Origin: Pseudothioglobus sp905182815
GTDB lineage: Bacteria > Pseudomonadota > Gammaproteobacteria > PS1 > Pseudothioglobaceae
NCBI RefSeq assembly: GCF_048087625.1
Contig: NZ_CP159805.1
Span: 1,674,001-1,738,000 of the forward strand
Direction: 5' to 3'
DNA length: 64,000 nt
In this document: in pieces, positions 9,038 through 17,911 of the stretch
Layout: the number at the start of each line of letters is the position of its first letter
Position numbering within the stretch: the first letter of the stretch is position 1
Program-made: the position numbers and the translations under genes
Notes under the pieces: generated by a model
What the model saw: the letters and a program-made list of their open reading frames with translations, nothing else
Told to the model about the DNA's origin: nothing
The model's database searches: none

Positions 9038-9339
9038 CATCCTTTCAATCAGAATGTTATGAGGCTTTAAAAAAAATTCCTGCGGGTAATGTAATTTCAT
9101 ATGGAGGCCTTGCGGAAATGATTGGAAGGCCCAATGCACATCGCGCAGTTGGCAGTGCAATGAATAAAAACCCATTTGCACCAACCGTGCCATGCCATCG
9201 AGTTGTTAAATCAAACGGCGAATTAGGTGGCTTTGCCGATGACATCAGCGTCAAAATAAAACGCCTTCAAAAAGAAGGCGTTCGTGTGTCAAACAATAAG
9301 ATTGTTAATTTTCAGTCTGTACTCTTTAAATCAAACTAG
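9034..9339 (+). CDS. Short MGMT/Ogt-family alkyltransferase
   Basis: The 101-residue protein is the DNA-binding, alkyl-accepting domain of the O6-alkylguanine-DNA alkyltransferase family. It has a helix-turn-helix region around ISYGGLAEMIGRPNAHRAVG, the active-site motif PCHRVV with the acceptor cysteine, and a downstream GGFADD segment. It lacks the N-terminal ribonuclease-H-like domain of full Ada/Ogt proteins. The cysteine distinguishes it from alkyltransferase-like (ATL) proteins, which have Trp or Ala there. It probably repairs or senses alkylated guanine. It starts in the kdsC stop (ATGA) and overlaps the atpC 3' end by four bases. It also carries the atp operon terminator inside its coding sequence. 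Confidence 0.88.
   Translation: MTSFQSECYEALKKIPAGNVISYGGLAEMIGRPNAHRAVGSAMNKNPFAPTVPCHRVVKSNGELGGFADDISVKIKRLQKEGVRVSNNKIVNFQSVLFKSN
9247..9282 (-). terminator. Rho-independent terminator of the atp operon
   Basis: On the minus strand a perfect 9-bp stem (AACGCCTTC / GAAGGCGTT) closes a 5-base loop and is followed by TTATTTT. It lies about 55 bases past the atpC stop, so it fits as terminator of the leftward atp transcript. The hairpin lies within the coding sequence of the converging alkyltransferase gene; on the plus strand no T-run follows, so that gene would not be terminated. Confidence 0.75.
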
Positions 9340-9752
9340 CGCTTCTTCCCTCTCATCTTAGAGATCATTTGAAGCTGCATCATTGACTCAGCAAGTGCTG
9401 CTTGAGTAGTAGAAATATCCTGTTCTGTCTGCGAACTAGACATAGCTTCTTCAGCGCGCTTTTTCGCTTCGAGGGCTTTTGACTCATCTAAATCACCAGC
9501 ACGAATAGCTGTATCAGAAAATATTGTAACTGTGTCAGGCTGCACCTCAATGATGCCACCAGAGACAAAAATAGATTCAACACCATTTTCAGTTTCAACT
9601 CTGACTTCACCAGGTTTAAGTGTACTTATTAAAGGAACATGCATAGGGTAGACACCAATCTCGCCGTTTGTAGCTGGCGCAAATACACACTTTGCCTCAC
9701 CTGAGTATATCTCCTCAGTTGCGCAAACTACATCAACGTGTATTACTGCCAT
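9336..9752 (-). CDS. atpC: ATP synthase F1 epsilon subunit
   Basis: The epsilon subunit is part of the central rotor stalk and regulates ATP hydrolysis. The 138-residue protein has the N-terminal beta-sandwich (VDVVCATEEIYSGEAKCVFAPA, with the GEIGVYPMHVPLI motif) and an Ala/Glu-rich helical hairpin from about residue 90. It is the last gene of the atp operon and starts directly at the end of atpD. Its 3' end overlaps the alkyltransferase gene on the opposite strand by four bases. Confidence 0.97.
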   Translation of the reverse strand: MAVIHVDVVCATEEIYSGEAKCVFAPATNGEIGVYPMHVPLISTLKPGEVRVETENGVESIFVSGGIIEVQPDTVTIFSDTAIRAGDLDESKALEAKKRAEEAMSSSQTEQDISTTQAALAESMMQLQMISKMRGKKR

Positions 9753-11132
9753 TTATGATGCCTCCGATGCCTTTATTTTAACTTCTTCAATAGAGCCAGT
9801 CATGTAGAAAGCTTGCTCAGGTATAGCATCATGCTCACCATCAAGAATAGCTTTAAATCCAGAAATAGTGTCCTTCAAAGATACATACTTACCAGGAGAT
9901 CCGGTAAATACTTCTGCAACAAAGAAAGGCTGTGATAAGAATTTTTGAATCTTACGAGCTCGAGATACAGTCTGCTTATCTTCTTCGGATAGTTCATCCA
10001 TTCCTAGAATCGCAATAATGTCTTTTAATTCTTTATAGCGCTGAAGTACGCCTTGAACTCCACGAGCCACATCATAATGCTCTTGACCAACAACTAGCGG
10101 GTCGAGCTGACGTGAAGTTGAGTCTAATGGATCTACAGCAGGATAAATACCAAGCTCTGCAACTTGACGCGAAAGTACTACTGTCGCATCTAGGTGAGCA
10201 AATGTTGTCGCTGGAGATGGATCAGTTAAGTCATCTGCAGGAACATATACCGCTTGAATTGAAGTGATAGAACCAGTTTTAGTTGACGTAATTCTTTCTT
10301 GAAGCGCTCCCATTTCAGCTGCAAGTGTTGGCTGGTAACCAACCGCTGATGGCATACGTCCCAATAAAGCAGAAACCTCAGTTCCAGCAAGCGTATATCG
10401 GTAAATATTATCAATAAATAAAAGCACATCACGTCCTTCATCACGGAAATATTCAGCCATAGTAAGTCCAGTTAAAGCAACACGAAGCCTATTTCCTGGA
10501 GGCTCATTCATCTGTCCATATACTAGTGATACTTTATCGAGTACATTTGAGTCTTTCATTTCATGATAGAAGTCATTACCTTCTCGAGTTCGCTCACCAA
10601 CACCTGCAAACACTGAGTAACCTGAGTGCTCAATGGCAATGTTACGAATAAGTTCCATCATGTTTACAGTCTTTCCAACACCAGCACCGCCAAACAATCC
10701 GACCTTACCACCTTTTGCAAACGGGCAAACTAAGTCAATTACCTTAATGCCTGTTTCAAGCAACTCTGTAGCAGGTGCTAATTCTTCATATGCAGGAGCA
10801 GAGCGATGAATTTCCCATTCAGCCTCTGAACCAATTTCGCCAGCGTTATCAATAGGCTCCCCAAGTACATTCATGATTCGTCCAAGAGTTTTTGTTCCAA
10901 CTGGCACAGTGATTGCCTTGCCTTTATCGGTAACTTCTAATCCTCGCTGAAGCCCTTCAGATCCACCCATAGCAATTGTTCTAACAACATTGTCTCCAAG
11001 TTGTTGCTGAACCTCTAAAGTAAGGTTTGCTTTAGTAACATGAAGTGCGTTATATATTTTAGGTATTGAGTCAGATGGAAACTCGACATCAATAACCGCA
11101 CCAATAATTTGTGTAATTTTGCCTATACTCAT
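9753..11132 (-). CDS. atpD: ATP synthase F1 beta subunit
   Basis: The beta subunit holds the catalytic nucleotide sites of F1. The 459-residue protein is full length and shows the P-loop GGAGVGKT (about residues 150-157), the GERTREGNDFYHEM catalytic segment, the Walker B LLFIDNIYRYT, and the ALLGRMPSAVGYQPTL motif. The more usual Phe in IDNIFR is Tyr here, a mild substitution. It lies between atpG (23-base gap) and atpC (adjacent) in the standard order. Confidence 0.99.
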   Translation of the reverse strand: MSIGKITQIIGAVIDVEFPSDSIPKIYNALHVTKANLTLEVQQQLGDNVVRTIAMGGSEGLQRGLEVTDKGKAITVPVGTKTLGRIMNVLGEPIDNAGEIGSEAEWEIHRSAPAYEELAPATELLETGIKVIDLVCPFAKGGKVGLFGGAGVGKTVNMMELIRNIAIEHSGYSVFAGVGERTREGNDFYHEMKDSNVLDKVSLVYGQMNEPPGNRLRVALTGLTMAEYFRDEGRDVLLFIDNIYRYTLAGTEVSALLGRMPSAVGYQPTLAAEMGALQERITSTKTGSITSIQAVYVPADDLTDPSPATTFAHLDATVVLSRQVAELGIYPAVDPLDSTSRQLDPLVVGQEHYDVARGVQGVLQRYKELKDIIAILGMDELSEEDKQTVSRARKIQKFLSQPFFVAEVFTGSPGKYVSLKDTISGFKAILDGEHDAIPEQAFYMTGSIEEVKIKASEAS

Positions 11133-11155
11133 TTGCTTTTCCTTTTTTTAAATCT

Positions 11156-12019
11156 TTAAACAGCAGCAGCGCCTGCTACAATCTCAGATATTTCCTGAGT
11201 AATAGCTGCCTGCCTTGCCTTGTTATAAATTAATTGTAGCTCATCAATCATATCACCTGCATTTTCTGTTGCGCTATGCATGGCTATCATTCTAGAAGAT
11301 TGCTCACAAGCAATGTTTTCTACAATTCCTTGATAAACTAATGCTTCGATATACCTAACTAATAGTGCGCTTAGTGCACTCTCTGCATCTGGTTCATATA
11401 AATAGTCCCAGTGGTGATCCTTACTGGTTTCATCAGTAACCTCCATTGGCACAATTTGCTTGACAGTTGGGACTTGTGTCATTGCACTTGCAAACTTATT
11501 ATAAGCAATCATGATTTGATCAATCTCACCTGAGTCATAGCGATCAAGCATTACTTTGATAGTACCTAAAAGATCATCAAATTGAGGCTTATCACCAATA
11601 TCAGTAAGAACAGAGTTAATTTTAAGTCCAGTATTTTTAAAAAATGAAGTTGCTTTTTTACCAATCGTACAAAGCTCAACCTCAACTTTATCTGATTGCA
11701 AAGCAGCTATATCTTTTAAAAGGCTTCTAAATAAATTGGTGTTTAAACCACCACAAAGCCCTCTATCACTTGAAATAACTATAATTCCTACACGCTTTTT
11801 CTCTTCTGAAGAGGTCATATATGGATGTTTAAACTCAGAGTTAGCATGAGTCAGATGTCCAATAACATTAAGAATTTTTTCAGCATACGGACGTGAAGCG
11901 AGCATTCTATCTTGCGCTTTCTTCATCTTAGAAGCAGCAACCATTTCCATGGCTGAAGTAATCTTTTGAGTATTTTTAATACTCGAAATTTGTGTTCTAA
12001 TTTCCTTGCCTACTGCCAT
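11156..12019 (-). CDS. atpG: ATP synthase F1 gamma subunit
   Basis: Gamma is the central shaft that couples ring rotation to catalysis. The 287-residue protein has the conserved N-terminal helix (KEIRTQISSIKNTQKITSAM) and the Rossmann-like middle with SSDRGLCGGLN. The C-terminal helix carries the family signature region with MHSATENAGDMIDEL and RQAAITQEISEIV. It sits six bases after atpA and before atpD, the usual position. Confidence 0.98.
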   Translation of the reverse strand: MAVGKEIRTQISSIKNTQKITSAMEMVAASKMKKAQDRMLASRPYAEKILNVIGHLTHANSEFKHPYMTSSEEKKRVGIIVISSDRGLCGGLNTNLFRSLLKDIAALQSDKVEVELCTIGKKATSFFKNTGLKINSVLTDIGDKPQFDDLLGTIKVMLDRYDSGEIDQIMIAYNKFASAMTQVPTVKQIVPMEVTDETSKDHHWDYLYEPDAESALSALLVRYIEALVYQGIVENIACEQSSRMIAMHSATENAGDMIDELQLIYNKARQAAITQEISEIVAGAAAV

Positions 12020-12025
12020 ATCTTT

Positions 12026-13567
12026 CTACCAGGTATTGTTAGCTTTAAAGTCATCAATAGCAGCTTGAAGTTTTGCTGATATATCATCATTGTAGTCACC
12101 AGACTCATTAATAGATGCCATCAATTCAGCCTGATTAGCATTCATATAAGCTAAAAGTGCGCCTTCAAATGCAACAACTTTATTCGCCTCAACATCATCT
12201 AGTGCGCCAGAATTAGCAGCAAAAAGTGACGTCGCAGTTTCAGCAACATTTAGAGGGGAGTATTGTGCTTGCTTCATTAGTTCGGTTACGCGTATTCCTC
12301 GATCAATTTGAGCTTTAGTTTCAGCATCCAAATCAGATGCAAACTGAGCAAACGCCGCTAATTCACGATACTGTGCTAAGTCAAGACGAATACTACCACC
12401 AAGCTTCTTAACAATTTTAGTTTGTGCTGCACCGCCAACTCTAGAAACTGAAAGGCCCGCATTAATTGCCGGTCGAATACCGGAGTTAAATAGGTCTGTT
12501 TCTAAGAAGATTTGACCGTCTGTAATGGAAATTACATTTGTTGGAACAAACGCCGAGACGTCTCCAGCCTGAGTTTCAATTATAGGAAGAGCTGTCAAAG
12601 AACCTGTCTTACCTTTCACCTCTCCATTTGTTACTTTTTCTACATACTCCGCATTAACTCTTGATGCTCTTTCTAATAAACGAGAGTGAAGATAGAATAC
12701 ATCACCTGGATATGCTTCACGTCCTGGTGGGCGCTTTAAAAGAAGCGATACTTGGCGGTATGCCCACGCTTGCTTTGTCAAATCATCATAAACAATTAGT
12801 GCATCTTCGCCACGATCTCTGAAATATTCGCCCATTGCACATCCAGCGTAAGGAGCAATATATTGAAGAGCTGCAGAGTCAGAAGCGGCTGCAGCAACAA
12901 TAATAGTATGCTCTAATGCTCCATGCTCTTCTAGCTTGCGAACTACAGTAGCAATTGAAGACGCCTTTTGTCCAATTGCAACATAGATACATTTAACACC
13001 TGTACCTTTTTGATTAATAATAGCATCAATTGCAACGGCAGTTTTTCCAGTTTGGCGATCACCAATAATAAGTTCACGCTGACCACGTCCAATCGGCACC
13101 ATTGCATCAATTGCCTTAATACCAGTTTGAATTGGTTGATCAACTGATTGTCTTTCAATAACGCCAGGAGCAACAACCTCAATTGGGCGAGTGATAGATG
13201 TTTTTATTTCTCCCTTACCTTCTAGGTCTACTCCAAGAGGATTAACAACGCGTCCAAGCAGCTCGTTACCAACTGGCACTTCCATAATTCGATTTGTACA
13301 CTTAACAGTGTCACCTTCTGAAATGTGAAGATAATCACCTAATACAACTGCACCAACAGAATCCTGTTCGAGGTTAAGCGCTAAACCAAAAGTATTTCCT
13401 GGAAATTCTAGCATCTCACCAAACTGAGCATCTGCTAGACCATGAATACGAACGATTCCATCACTTACACTAATTACTGTGCCTTCTGTGCGAGCTTCAG
13501 CTGAAAAGTCAAATCCCTCTATTTCTTTTTTAATTAAATCACTGATTTCAGAAGCATTTAATTGCAT
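12026..13567 (-). CDS. atpA: ATP synthase F1 alpha subunit
   Basis: Alpha forms the F1 hexamer with beta and holds non-catalytic nucleotide sites. The 513-residue product is full length, with the P-loop GDRQTGKTA (about residue 170), the VAAAASDSAALQ segment, and the arginine-finger region ISITDGQIFLET to RVGGAAQTK. It lies between atpH and atpG; gaps are short, in keeping with one operon. Confidence 0.99.
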   Translation of the reverse strand: MQLNASEISDLIKKEIEGFDFSAEARTEGTVISVSDGIVRIHGLADAQFGEMLEFPGNTFGLALNLEQDSVGAVVLGDYLHISEGDTVKCTNRIMEVPVGNELLGRVVNPLGVDLEGKGEIKTSITRPIEVVAPGVIERQSVDQPIQTGIKAIDAMVPIGRGQRELIIGDRQTGKTAVAIDAIINQKGTGVKCIYVAIGQKASSIATVVRKLEEHGALEHTIIVAAAASDSAALQYIAPYAGCAMGEYFRDRGEDALIVYDDLTKQAWAYRQVSLLLKRPPGREAYPGDVFYLHSRLLERASRVNAEYVEKVTNGEVKGKTGSLTALPIIETQAGDVSAFVPTNVISITDGQIFLETDLFNSGIRPAINAGLSVSRVGGAAQTKIVKKLGGSIRLDLAQYRELAAFAQFASDLDAETKAQIDRGIRVTELMKQAQYSPLNVAETATSLFAANSGALDDVEANKVVAFEGALLAYMNANQAELMASINESGDYNDDISAKLQAAIDDFKANNTW

Positions 13568-13588
13568 AACTAACCTCTCTTTATAAAA

Positions 13589-14137
13589 TTAATTTACAGA
13601 CAAGGAGACGCCTAGAGCATCTACTTTTGCCTTAATTGATGTATCAATTACCTTATCACCTTCTTTAATAATGACACCGCCTTTAAGGGTCACATCAATT
13701 TCAGTTTCAACAGATACAGTTGTTTTATGTTTACTTGTTAAATCTTTAACGATTGCTTGTTGTTCGTCTTCACTAAGCTCATAAGCGCTAATAACTTTAA
13801 AGTTCTTGCTCTTGTTAGCATTAGAAACTGTCGATTCAAACGCATTAGCTATACTGCTAATTGCACTCGAACGATCGTTGTTTAAAACAAGATTAATAAA
13901 AGCCGACTCTTGTTTACTTAAATCTTTTGAAGTCATTCTTGCAATTAAAGCAGAAATTAAATCAAATTTTTGATTTTTACTTTTGCTTGGAGATGCAATA
14001 AAAGTCTTTGTATTTTTATCAGCCATAATTACAGTAGCAGCGGCTAAAAAGTCACTCCATCCTAAAACAGAGTTACTTTGTTCAGCAATTTCAAAAATCG
14101 CTTGAGCGTATGGCTTGGCAATTGTTGATAATTCCAT
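13589..14137 (-). CDS. atpH: ATP synthase F1 delta subunit
   Basis: Delta (OSCP-like) joins the peripheral stalk to the top of F1. The 182-residue protein has the N-terminal helical bundle (TIAKPYAQAIFEIAEQ) and the conserved C-terminal strand region GGVIIKEGDKVIDTSIKAKVDAL. The sequence between is variable, as is normal in this family. It follows atpF by nine bases and precedes atpA. Confidence 0.96.
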   Translation of the reverse strand: MELSTIAKPYAQAIFEIAEQSNSVLGWSDFLAAATVIMADKNTKTFIASPSKSKNQKFDLISALIARMTSKDLSKQESAFINLVLNNDRSSAISSIANAFESTVSNANKSKNFKVISAYELSEDEQQAIVKDLTSKHKTTVSVETEIDVTLKGGVIIKEGDKVIDTSIKAKVDALGVSLSVN

Positions 14138-14146
14138 CCTACCGTC

Positions 14147-14617
14147 CTAGAGTGATTTAGACAACTTAGAAAGCATATCTTTATGTGCCTTAGCATCAAC
14201 TTCTTTCTCTAAAACTGAGTTGACTCCCTGCATAACCAAAGTTGAGACTTGATTTTTAAGCTCATTACGTGCCTTCACAACCTCTTGGTCTAGTTCAGAC
14301 TTAGCGTGTGCTTTAATCTTATCAGCCTCTTCAGAAGCTGTGCCTTTAGCTTTATCAATCATTCCATTAGCTTGTTTATCAGCATTTGCAATAATTTCAG
14401 CCGCTTGGGTTTTAGTACTTTCTATGAGATCTTCAGCATTTTTCTGGGCTAAAGCATGCTCTTCTTTTCCAAGTTCTGCTGCTTTTAATCCATCTTCGAT
14501 TGCCTTTTTGCGAGCAGCCATTGCCTCAACGAGTGGAGGCCAAACAAACTTCATGCAGAACAAGACAAACATCGCAAACATGATTGTTTGCCCAATGAGT
14601 GTAAGGTTAATGTTCAT
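14147..14617 (-). CDS. atpF: ATP synthase Fo b subunit
   Basis: The b subunit is the peripheral stalk. The 156-residue protein has one N-terminal membrane helix (about residues 5-27, ending in KFVWPPLVEAMAARKKAIEDGL) followed by a long Ala/Glu/Lys-rich helix for dimerisation. Only one b gene is present, so the stalk should be a b2 homodimer as in E. coli. It lies between atpE and atpH. Confidence 0.97.
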   Translation of the reverse strand: MNINLTLIGQTIMFAMFVLFCMKFVWPPLVEAMAARKKAIEDGLKAAELGKEEHALAQKNAEDLIESTKTQAAEIIANADKQANGMIDKAKGTASEEADKIKAHAKSELDQEVVKARNELKNQVSTLVMQGVNSVLEKEVDAKAHKDMLSKLSKSL

Positions 14618-14651
14618 AACTTAATACCCTTAATTATTAAAAGAATACAAT

Positions 14652-14885
14652 TTATCCAGCAACCGCAAACAATATATACATTGATATACCAACTGCAATC
14701 ATAGGTACCGCATCAACAAGTCCCATTACAATAAACATTTGTGTTCTTAGCATTGGAATAAGTTCCGGCTGACGCGCAGCACCTTCAATGAATTTAGCGC
14801 CAAGAATACCGATACCTACAGCAGCGCCTAATGCACCTAAACCCATTAAGATAGATCCTGCTAAAAATAATATACTTTGTTCCAT
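14652..14885 (-). CDS. atpE: ATP synthase Fo c subunit
   Basis: Subunit c forms the rotating ring. The 77-residue proteolipid is two membrane helices around a polar loop (GAARQPEL). The ion-binding carboxylate is Asp58 in the second helix (MGLVDAVPMI), as in E. coli. The Gln and extra carboxylate/hydroxyl residues of sodium-binding c rings are not evident, so proton coupling is the reasonable reading. It lies between atpB and atpF. Confidence 0.98.
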   Translation of the reverse strand: MEQSILFLAGSILMGLGALGAAVGIGILGAKFIEGAARQPELIPMLRTQMFIVMGLVDAVPMIAVGISMYILFAVAG

Positions 14886-14921
14886 TTTTTACTCCTACTT
14901 ATAAAAACTGTTTAAAAAAAA

Positions 14922-15746
14922 TTAATGCTCTTTTTGGTGTGCCATATCCATATATACAATCACTAAAGTCATAAAGATAAATGCCTGAAGTAATACAATT
15001 AAGATATGAAAAATAGCCCACGGTAAAGACAGGCTCCACTGAATCCAGAATGGCAACAGTGCGATTAGAATGAAGATCATTTCACCTGCATACATGTTTC
15101 CAAATAAACGTAATGCAAGAGAAACTGGCTTTGCCAGTAAGTTCACCCCTTCTAAAAAGAAGTTAAAAGGCAACATCCATTTACCAAAAGGATGGAGCGT
15201 TAGTTCGCCTACAAATCCACCAAGGCCTTTTTCTTTAATACTGTAATAAAGAATTAATATGAAAATACCGATAGACATGCCGAATGTAGCATTAGGGTCG
15301 GTTGTTGGAACCACCTTAAGAAAATCAATACCTAGAACAACAGCTAGAGATGGAAGCCAATCAACAGGCACTAAATCCATCGTATTCATTAAGATTATCC
15401 AAATAAATGTCGTTAAAGCAAGAGGGGCAACCATAGGGTTTTTACCACTGAAAGAACCACGTACATTTTCATCAATAAATTCAATAATGCTTTCTACAAA
15501 ATTTTGAAACCCACTTGGAGCGTCAATAGAAGCACGTTTTGCTGCTCTAGCAAAAAAGAATAAAAATAGCGCGCCTAAAACAAAAGAAAATCCAAGTGTA
15601 TCAACATGGAAAGCCATGAAACCCATTTCTTTTGCTTCTAAAGCACTTTCAGCAAACCCCCAATGACCATCTGGAAATTTTCCGTAAGTTAAATTTTGTA
15701 AATGGTGCTTAATATAAGCGCCAGATGTTAGTTCACCACTTGCCAT
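14922..15746 (-). CDS. atpB: ATP synthase Fo a subunit
   Basis: Subunit a forms the ion half-channels beside the c ring. The 274-residue integral membrane protein has the family motif around the essential arginine (SLALRLFGNMYAGEM, near residue 215) and the C-terminal helix LLQAFIFMTLVIVYM. The N-terminal part (HHLQNLTYG) is typical of gammaproteobacterial AtpB. Its ATG shares one base with the atpI stop (TAATG), so the two are coupled. Confidence 0.98.
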   Translation of the reverse strand: MASGELTSGAYIKHHLQNLTYGKFPDGHWGFAESALEAKEMGFMAFHVDTLGFSFVLGALFLFFFARAAKRASIDAPSGFQNFVESIIEFIDENVRGSFSGKNPMVAPLALTTFIWIILMNTMDLVPVDWLPSLAVVLGIDFLKVVPTTDPNATFGMSIGIFILILYYSIKEKGLGGFVGELTLHPFGKWMLPFNFFLEGVNLLAKPVSLALRLFGNMYAGEMIFILIALLPFWIQWSLSLPWAIFHILIVLLQAFIFMTLVIVYMDMAHQKEH

Positions 15747-16117
15747 TATTTTTGCCTTAACCTATCTAATATAAATCCTACCTGACCAACAACTAAACTC
15801 AAACAGAGAGCTGCGGGCTCAAGTTCTAAAAAACCAAGTCCAATTAAAGCTAGTAGGATTAGAGAGAGCATCCTACTGATACTGCTGCTGATCGCCATCC
15901 TAAAGCTTTTTTGTGCATCAGCGTCAACCAATGCTTTTTGTTTTTTTGTATACCAATTAAATATCCAGGTATTGCTTAAACTTACTAAGGCACCATAAAA
16001 GGCAGCAACTGCAAAACCATCAGTGGCATAAAAAAAAACAATTAAAGCTAGGAGAAAGTATTGAATAAGTGAGCTTATTGATTTCACTTTTTCGATATTC
16101 ACCCTGACTATGCACAA
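15746..16117 (-). CDS. atpI: ATP synthase protein I
   Basis: AtpI is a small membrane protein that helps assemble the c ring or deliver cations. The ORF of up to 123 codons has four hydrophobic segments (about residues 17-32, 36-55, 78-96 and 102-116) and is first in the atp operon, the classical position. Recognition rests on context and topology because AtpI is poorly conserved. The ATG at 16117 is almost at the predicted transcription start, so translation may begin at GTG 16102 or GTG 16087 instead. It overlaps atpB by one base. Confidence 0.85.
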   Translation of the reverse strand: MCIVRVNIEKVKSISSLIQYFLLALIVFFYATDGFAVAAFYGALVSLSNTWIFNWYTKKQKALVDADAQKSFRMAISSSISRMLSLILLALIGLGFLELEPAALCLSLVVGQVGFILDRLRQK

Positions 16118-16124
16118 ACGAAAT

Positions 16125-16152
16125 ATTATACAATTTAATGTTTAATAGTCAA
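16125..16152 (-). promoter_or_regulatory. Sigma-70 promoter of the atp operon
   Basis: On the minus strand TTGACT (16147-16152) and a perfect TATAAT (16125-16130) are separated by 16 bases. The transcription start would fall around 16118, directly before atpI. It is among the best promoter matches in the window and fits a strongly expressed operon. Confidence 0.75.
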
Positions 16153-16237
16153 GTCCTACAAAGACAATTTATTTACTGTGAAGCAAAATAAATTTACGCA
16201 ATTTATTAAGGCTTATTTTCAAAAAAAATTTAGTTGA

Positions 16238-17899
16238 TTAAGAGCTAGAATTTATCATCTCTTCAGCAGCTATTCGAGTTTTATCACTGATTGTAATCCC
16301 ACCTAAGATTCTTGCCACTTCGTCCGTCCTTTCTTTCGGACTTAGGCTTGCAACTTGGGTAAAAGTTGAGCCATTTTTTTGCGTTTTTACAACCTTCATA
16401 TGATCTTGTCCCTGCGCTGCAACCTGAGCAAGGTGCGTTACACAAATAATTTGATATCGATTTGATAATTTTTTTAACATTTGGCCAATAATTTCAGCAA
16501 CTGATCCACTGATACCTACGTCGACTTCATCAAATACAACTGATGGGGTGAGCTCAGTTTTACTTGTGACAACTGAAAGTGCTAGAGATATTCTTGATAA
16601 CTCTCCACCCGAGGCTACTTTACCTAGTGGCTTAAAATCTTGCCCAGCGTTAGTTTTTGTAAGAATGATAATTTCCTCCATACCATTAAGCCTTACAGAT
16701 CCTTCAGAAGAGTTAATGCTAAAAGTAATTTCACTCCCAGGCATTCCAAGTTTTTGCATTAAGCTTGTAACCTCTTTTGAAAGAGACTTGCCAGCAATTA
16801 CTCTTTCAGCACTCAACAACTTTGACTTAGCATAATATTCTTTCTCAAATTTACTTTGCGCGAGTAATAACTCATCTATCTTATCGCTCGATGAGCCCAA
16901 CATATTAAGATTTTCTTGCAAAGCTGATTGTGCCTCAAGTAGTCCTTGAATTTGACAATTATGTTTACGACCAAGGCCATGAAGCTCATTAATTCTAGAG
17001 CTAAGTTGTACTGAATTATCTTCTTGGCTGCTAATCTTACCAAGGTAATCTGTCAAGTCATAAATTCCTTCTTGGACCTGAAGCTGGGCACTAGCCAGCA
17101 ATGAATGTATTGTGTCTAACCGCGAATCAAGCTCTTTCGACTGATTAATAATATTTTCACTTTCAATTAACACATTATTAACGCCTGATTCGTTGTCAAG
17201 AGAGTCTATTATCTTAGAAATTTTTTCAACAAGCTCGCTTGCATTTGTTGAGACTTTATAGTCATCCTCAATATTATCAAGCTCATCCTGGGTCATTTCA
17301 GCTTGAATAAGCTCATTCAGTTGATGGGTTATTAACTCTTTTTGGGCTGCAAGGAGAGAGTTATTATTTTGTAAGTCTTCAACCTCATTCTTGACCGCTT
17401 GATAATTGTTGACAATATTATTTACTTCTTCACACTGCTTTTGAGTGCCGGCATAATCATCAAGTAGCAAGCGATGATGGTTCGCTCGAAGTAACAGCTG
17501 ATGCTCATTTTGGCCATGCATATCAATCAAAAAACTGCCAATATCCTTTAGTGTTGATAAAGGTACATTAGAACCATTGACATATGAACGTGACTTACCA
17601 TCTGAAGCAATAACCCTTCTCAAGATGCACTCACTCTTATTTTCTAAATCCAGGCCTTCCAAAAAAGTTTGAAGCTCAGTTCCTAAATTCAAACTAAATG
17701 TAGCCACAATTTCAGCCTTACTTGCACCTTTCCTAACGAGAGACGAATCAGAACGACCTCCAGCAACTAAACTTAATGCCTGAATTAAGATTGATTTACC
17801 TGCACCCGTCTCCCCAGTCACAACAGTCATACCAGACTTAAACTCAATACTTAAGTCTTCGACAACAACTAAATTTTTTACATGTAAGTGCTCAAGCAT
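16238..17899 (-). CDS. recN: DNA repair protein RecN
   Basis: RecN is an SMC-like ATPase acting in double-strand break repair. The 553-residue protein begins with the head-domain start LEHLHVKNLVVVEDLSIEF and Walker A GETGAGKS. A central coiled coil follows (about residues 155-365), then the C-terminal ABC signature and Walker B (SGGELSRISLAL, then VVFDEVDVGISG) and a VTHLAQVAAQ switch. It is downstream of nadK by 12 bases, a common pairing, and is probably co-transcribed with it. LexA/SOS control is typical of recN, but I see no clear SOS box. Confidence 0.97.
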   Translation of the reverse strand: MLEHLHVKNLVVVEDLSIEFKSGMTVVTGETGAGKSILIQALSLVAGGRSDSSLVRKGASKAEIVATFSLNLGTELQTFLEGLDLENKSECILRRVIASDGKSRSYVNGSNVPLSTLKDIGSFLIDMHGQNEHQLLLRANHHRLLLDDYAGTQKQCEEVNNIVNNYQAVKNEVEDLQNNNSLLAAQKELITHQLNELIQAEMTQDELDNIEDDYKVSTNASELVEKISKIIDSLDNESGVNNVLIESENIINQSKELDSRLDTIHSLLASAQLQVQEGIYDLTDYLGKISSQEDNSVQLSSRINELHGLGRKHNCQIQGLLEAQSALQENLNMLGSSSDKIDELLLAQSKFEKEYYAKSKLLSAERVIAGKSLSKEVTSLMQKLGMPGSEITFSINSSEGSVRLNGMEEIIILTKTNAGQDFKPLGKVASGGELSRISLALSVVTSKTELTPSVVFDEVDVGISGSVAEIIGQMLKKLSNRYQIICVTHLAQVAAQGQDHMKVVKTQKNGSTFTQVASLSPKERTDEVARILGGITISDKTRIAAEEMINSSS

Positions 17900-17911
17900 A
17901 TCTTTAATTTA

